Origin: Chloroflexota bacterium
GTDB taxonomy: Bacteria; Chloroflexota; Dehalococcoidia; Lucifugimonadales; Lucifugimonadaceae
Assembly: GCA_027618835.1 (NCBI GenBank)
Contig: JAQCHZ010000016.1
Coordinates: 1-62,670, forward strand
DNA: 62,670 nt
Direction: 5' to 3'
The notes beneath the pieces were generated by a model that had not been told where the DNA came from, made no database searches, and saw only the letters and a list, made by a program, of their open reading frames with translations. Each line of letters begins with the position of its first letter. Position 1 is the first letter of the stretch. A program made the translations under genes and the position numbers. This document shows positions 61,801 through 62,670 of this stretch, piece by piece.

Positions 61801-62402
61801 AGCTGCTTGCCGACGCGGTTAAGCAGTTGAAGGCAAATGCCAACTCAGACGAGCCGATAGAACCACAAGCACCTGAGTTCTCGACTGTTCGCGTCGACAT
61901 CGGAATAGATGCACGAATTCCTGATAGCTATATCGAAGATATGGCGCAACGACTTTCGATCTACCAGCGATTAGCTCGCATGGAGTCGGACGAAGATGTC
62001 AACGACATCGATGAGGAGATTCGTGACCGATTTGGTCCGATGCCGCCTCATGTGAAGCTGTTGATGAAGACCACTCGAATGCGGGTGCTGGCCGAGGCTG
62101 CTGGAGTCGAGCTGATAAGCGCCAAAGAGTTCCTAGCCGTGATGTCGCTGAAGCAGCCGACCGGTGGCGCACGAGAACCGTTGCAGAAGCAATTGGGGCT
62201 TGGCGTTGATGTTGGTCACATGCAGATACGAGTCGATATCGACCGTGACGATCCTGAGTGGATCGATGAGCTGATGGCCGTGATGGAGCAGATCAAGATG
62301 TTCCGAGAACGAATGATGCAGATGATGGAAATGGCAATGGCTGCCAGTGCTGACGGTGGGGCTGATAATCTCGCCGGTTCGACGCCGATGAGCGCGGGCT
62401 AG
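58818..62402 (+). CDS. mfd: Transcription-repair coupling factor
   Basis: Removes RNA polymerase stalled at DNA damage and recruits UvrA. Domains in order over 1194 residues: UvrB-like N-terminal modules (VETPGTFARRGGILDIFPAS), the RNA-polymerase-interacting domain (SYVVHVEHGVAKFIGTQ), the RecG-like motor with Walker A CGDVGYGKTEIALRA and DEEH (VIIDEEHKFGVSH), motifs SATPIPRTLHMSL, ESGVDLPNANTLIV and QIRGRIGRGANRAYAYL, and the TRCF C-terminal domain. The last 40 residues are Met/Ala-rich (MMQMMEMAMAASADGG) and unconserved. ATG 58818 matches the usual start. Confidence 0.97.
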   Translation: MSLSGLLPLLGETEQFAALLNSLRAPRAHAAVIAPDPATECTVATIWRESAAPIFVLTPNPGSARRFHDRLFTWLGDDAPIFHFSESEDIPFERYIPDRGASHARLRALAAMRGDIKGVKQPIVIASVNAAAQATLERAVFDSSTHTLSVRNRIDLESQIHQWVEMGYIHEPTVETPGTFARRGGILDIFPASNDRPVRIELFDDEIESIRFFDPGTQRSAAKTRSVIIPPALETLPMLADQERVQGLLGNMDLAATSEEAQRRIPSELSHALAGEVLDEISYYAGFFNLGNVFDYMPAESLMVALRPGAIEETSQGQDRRIAQLRANKEKRGDVPVGFAQPHLEWGFISDAIDSRPKSITLSPWGIDAEELQGGALALPLKLLPLVSGGVETALEVVRKGIPENKRTVVITNHAQRFHEIAEEAGVESSLVKTVDKAPEPGEIHIVTGHLLTGFSIETADGTEVSILSDAEVFGVQKERRRVRKRPMRKGPALEQLKPDSYVVHVEHGVAKFIGTQVMGAGGQEYLVLEYAQDDKLYVPTEHLDRIQLYHGAADSSPKLTRLGTQEWSKARARAKKATEQLAGELIALYASRKIATGFAATPDTPWQDSLEASFPFEETPDQLTTIEAVKADMESSQPMDRLVCGDVGYGKTEIALRAAFKTVQSGRQVAILVPTTVLAQQHLVTFSERLDPFPASVDMLSRFRTDKQQKETIAKVANGSVDIVIGTHRLLQKDVKFKDLGLVIIDEEHKFGVSHKERLKKMRTQVDIMALSATPIPRTLHMSLAGVRDMSTIETPPEERLPIKTYVSEESDDLTREAILRELDRGGQVFYLHNRVKDIELVASKLKKLVPEANVQIGHGQMPEDELEKVVASFDRHEFDVLLCTTIIESGVDLPNANTLIVDRADKFGLSQLYQIRGRIGRGANRAYAYLMVPRAKALTEQAEQRLNTILAATELGAGYQIALRDLEIRGIGNLLGAEQSGQISAIGFDLYSKLLADAVKQLKANANSDEPIEPQAPEFSTVRVDIGIDARIPDSYIEDMAQRLSIYQRLARMESDEDVNDIDEEIRDRFGPMPPHVKLLMKTTRMRVLAEAAGVELISAKEFLAVMSLKQPTGGAREPLQKQLGLGVDVGHMQIRVDIDRDDPEWIDELMAVMEQIKMFRERMMQMMEMAMAASADGGADNLAGSTPMSAG

Positions 62403-62422
62403 CTAGTCGGGTGTTTCACCTA

Positions 62423-62602
62423 GTGTCATTGCGAGAAGTCCGACGATGTGGCAATCAGCGGACATTTGCAACGCTTCATATTCGTTCTGGTGTCCACTGT
62501 CACTGAGTTAAGTTTTAGCGATCGTGCAAGCCCAGATAGTTAAGCAGCGTTGTGTGTGCTCGTTGATTGCCCCGTTGCTCATGCTTCACTCCTCGCAATG
62601 GG
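62423..62602. repeat. Inverted pair of GTCATTGCGAG-type repeats
   Basis: Left copy GTGTCATTGCGAG...GTGGCAATCAGCG (62423-62460); right copy, inverted, CGTTGATTGCCCCG...CCTCGCAATGGG (62561-62602). The arms share TTGCGAG-AGT and GGCAATCA. Between them are about 100 bases without a frame. It resembles the GTCATTGCGAG intergenic elements seen in many bacterial genomes and stands just after mfd. No transposase is near. Confidence 0.65.
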
Positions 62603-62670
62603 CATAGTGATCCAAAATGTGTGCTTTTGTCGACAGCTTTTCAGTTTGGCTCAAACGTAAGGTGTGGTTG

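Noticed and set aside
62423..62602. Insertion sequence after mfd
   Set aside because: Inverted arms exist but there is no transposase frame; it is listed as a repeat instead.

Overview
The window looks like a chromosomal segment of a bacterium of the Chloroflexota, most like the uncultured marine SAR202/Dehalococcoidia lineages. This is an inference, not a proof. It rests on the order dgt-dnaG-rpoD, a lipoprotein N-terminus of the style common in that phylum, frequent TTG starts with weak Shine-Dalgarno signals, base composition near 50% GC, and a set of catabolic families typical of SAR202 (class III aminotransferase, phytanoyl-CoA dioxygenase, DUF362, UxuA-like, DapA-like and amidohydrolase proteins). 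No phage, transposase, CRISPR array, rRNA or plasmid gene was seen.

Layout. 1-740: the start of a lipoprotein gene running off the left edge, a tRNA-Pro(CGG), and repeat-rich spacer. 740-13640: a 2-hydroxyacid dehydrogenase, thrB-lysC, two GT2 glycosyltransferases around a CoA-binding protein, a TPR protein, a HemL-like aminotransferase, a sirtuin, recF, apt, a HAD hydrolase, a DUF1461 membrane protein and mazG. 13660-25110: a second repeat block, selD (a selenoprotein with in-frame UGA), lysA-holB, an HNH nuclease, cvpA, cmk-plsC-glmS and two MFS exporters. 25130-30820: dgt-dnaG-rpoD and two small envelope proteins. 30880-37180: a leftward cluster of three TrkA-type proteins, a Usp protein and pheA, then a MetF-like protein with a pterin-binding methyltransferase. 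37190-45460: YihY, repeat-rich spacers, a T-box-controlled ileS with an oxidoreductase gene, and thpR. 45690-53700: an accessory catabolic region (ornithine cyclodeaminase family, DapA family, archaeal-type methionine aminopeptidase, PhyH, amidohydrolase, DUF362, UxuA-like). 53780-62400: an ABC-F ATPase, proB-proA with a small hypothetical gene, and mfd.

How the genes work together. Several biosynthetic routes are represented: threonine/lysine (lysC, thrB, lysA), proline (proB, proA), phenylalanine (pheA), amino sugars (glmS), CMP kinase and phosphatidate synthesis, purine salvage. Replication and repair are represented by recF, holB, dnaG, rpoD and mfd. SelD shows that the cell makes selenophosphate and reads UGA as selenocysteine.

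Main discoveries. (1) A probable cysteine-codon attenuator at 50120-50330 (minus strand): a nearly leaderless 35-codon ORF with seven Cys codons, a terminator, and a perfect 10-bp antiterminator alternative, placed before an unannotated 36-codon ORF. (2) SelD is split by a UGA at the catalytic position and has a fitting SECIS-like hairpin. (3) recF has full homology only if translation starts at an AUC codon. (4) Palindromic intergenic repeats whose arms show compensatory changes. (5) A type II (archaeal/eukaryal-style) methionine aminopeptidase in a catabolic neighbourhood. (6) A MetF-like plus pterin methyltransferase pair that suggests use of one-carbon units from methylated compounds.
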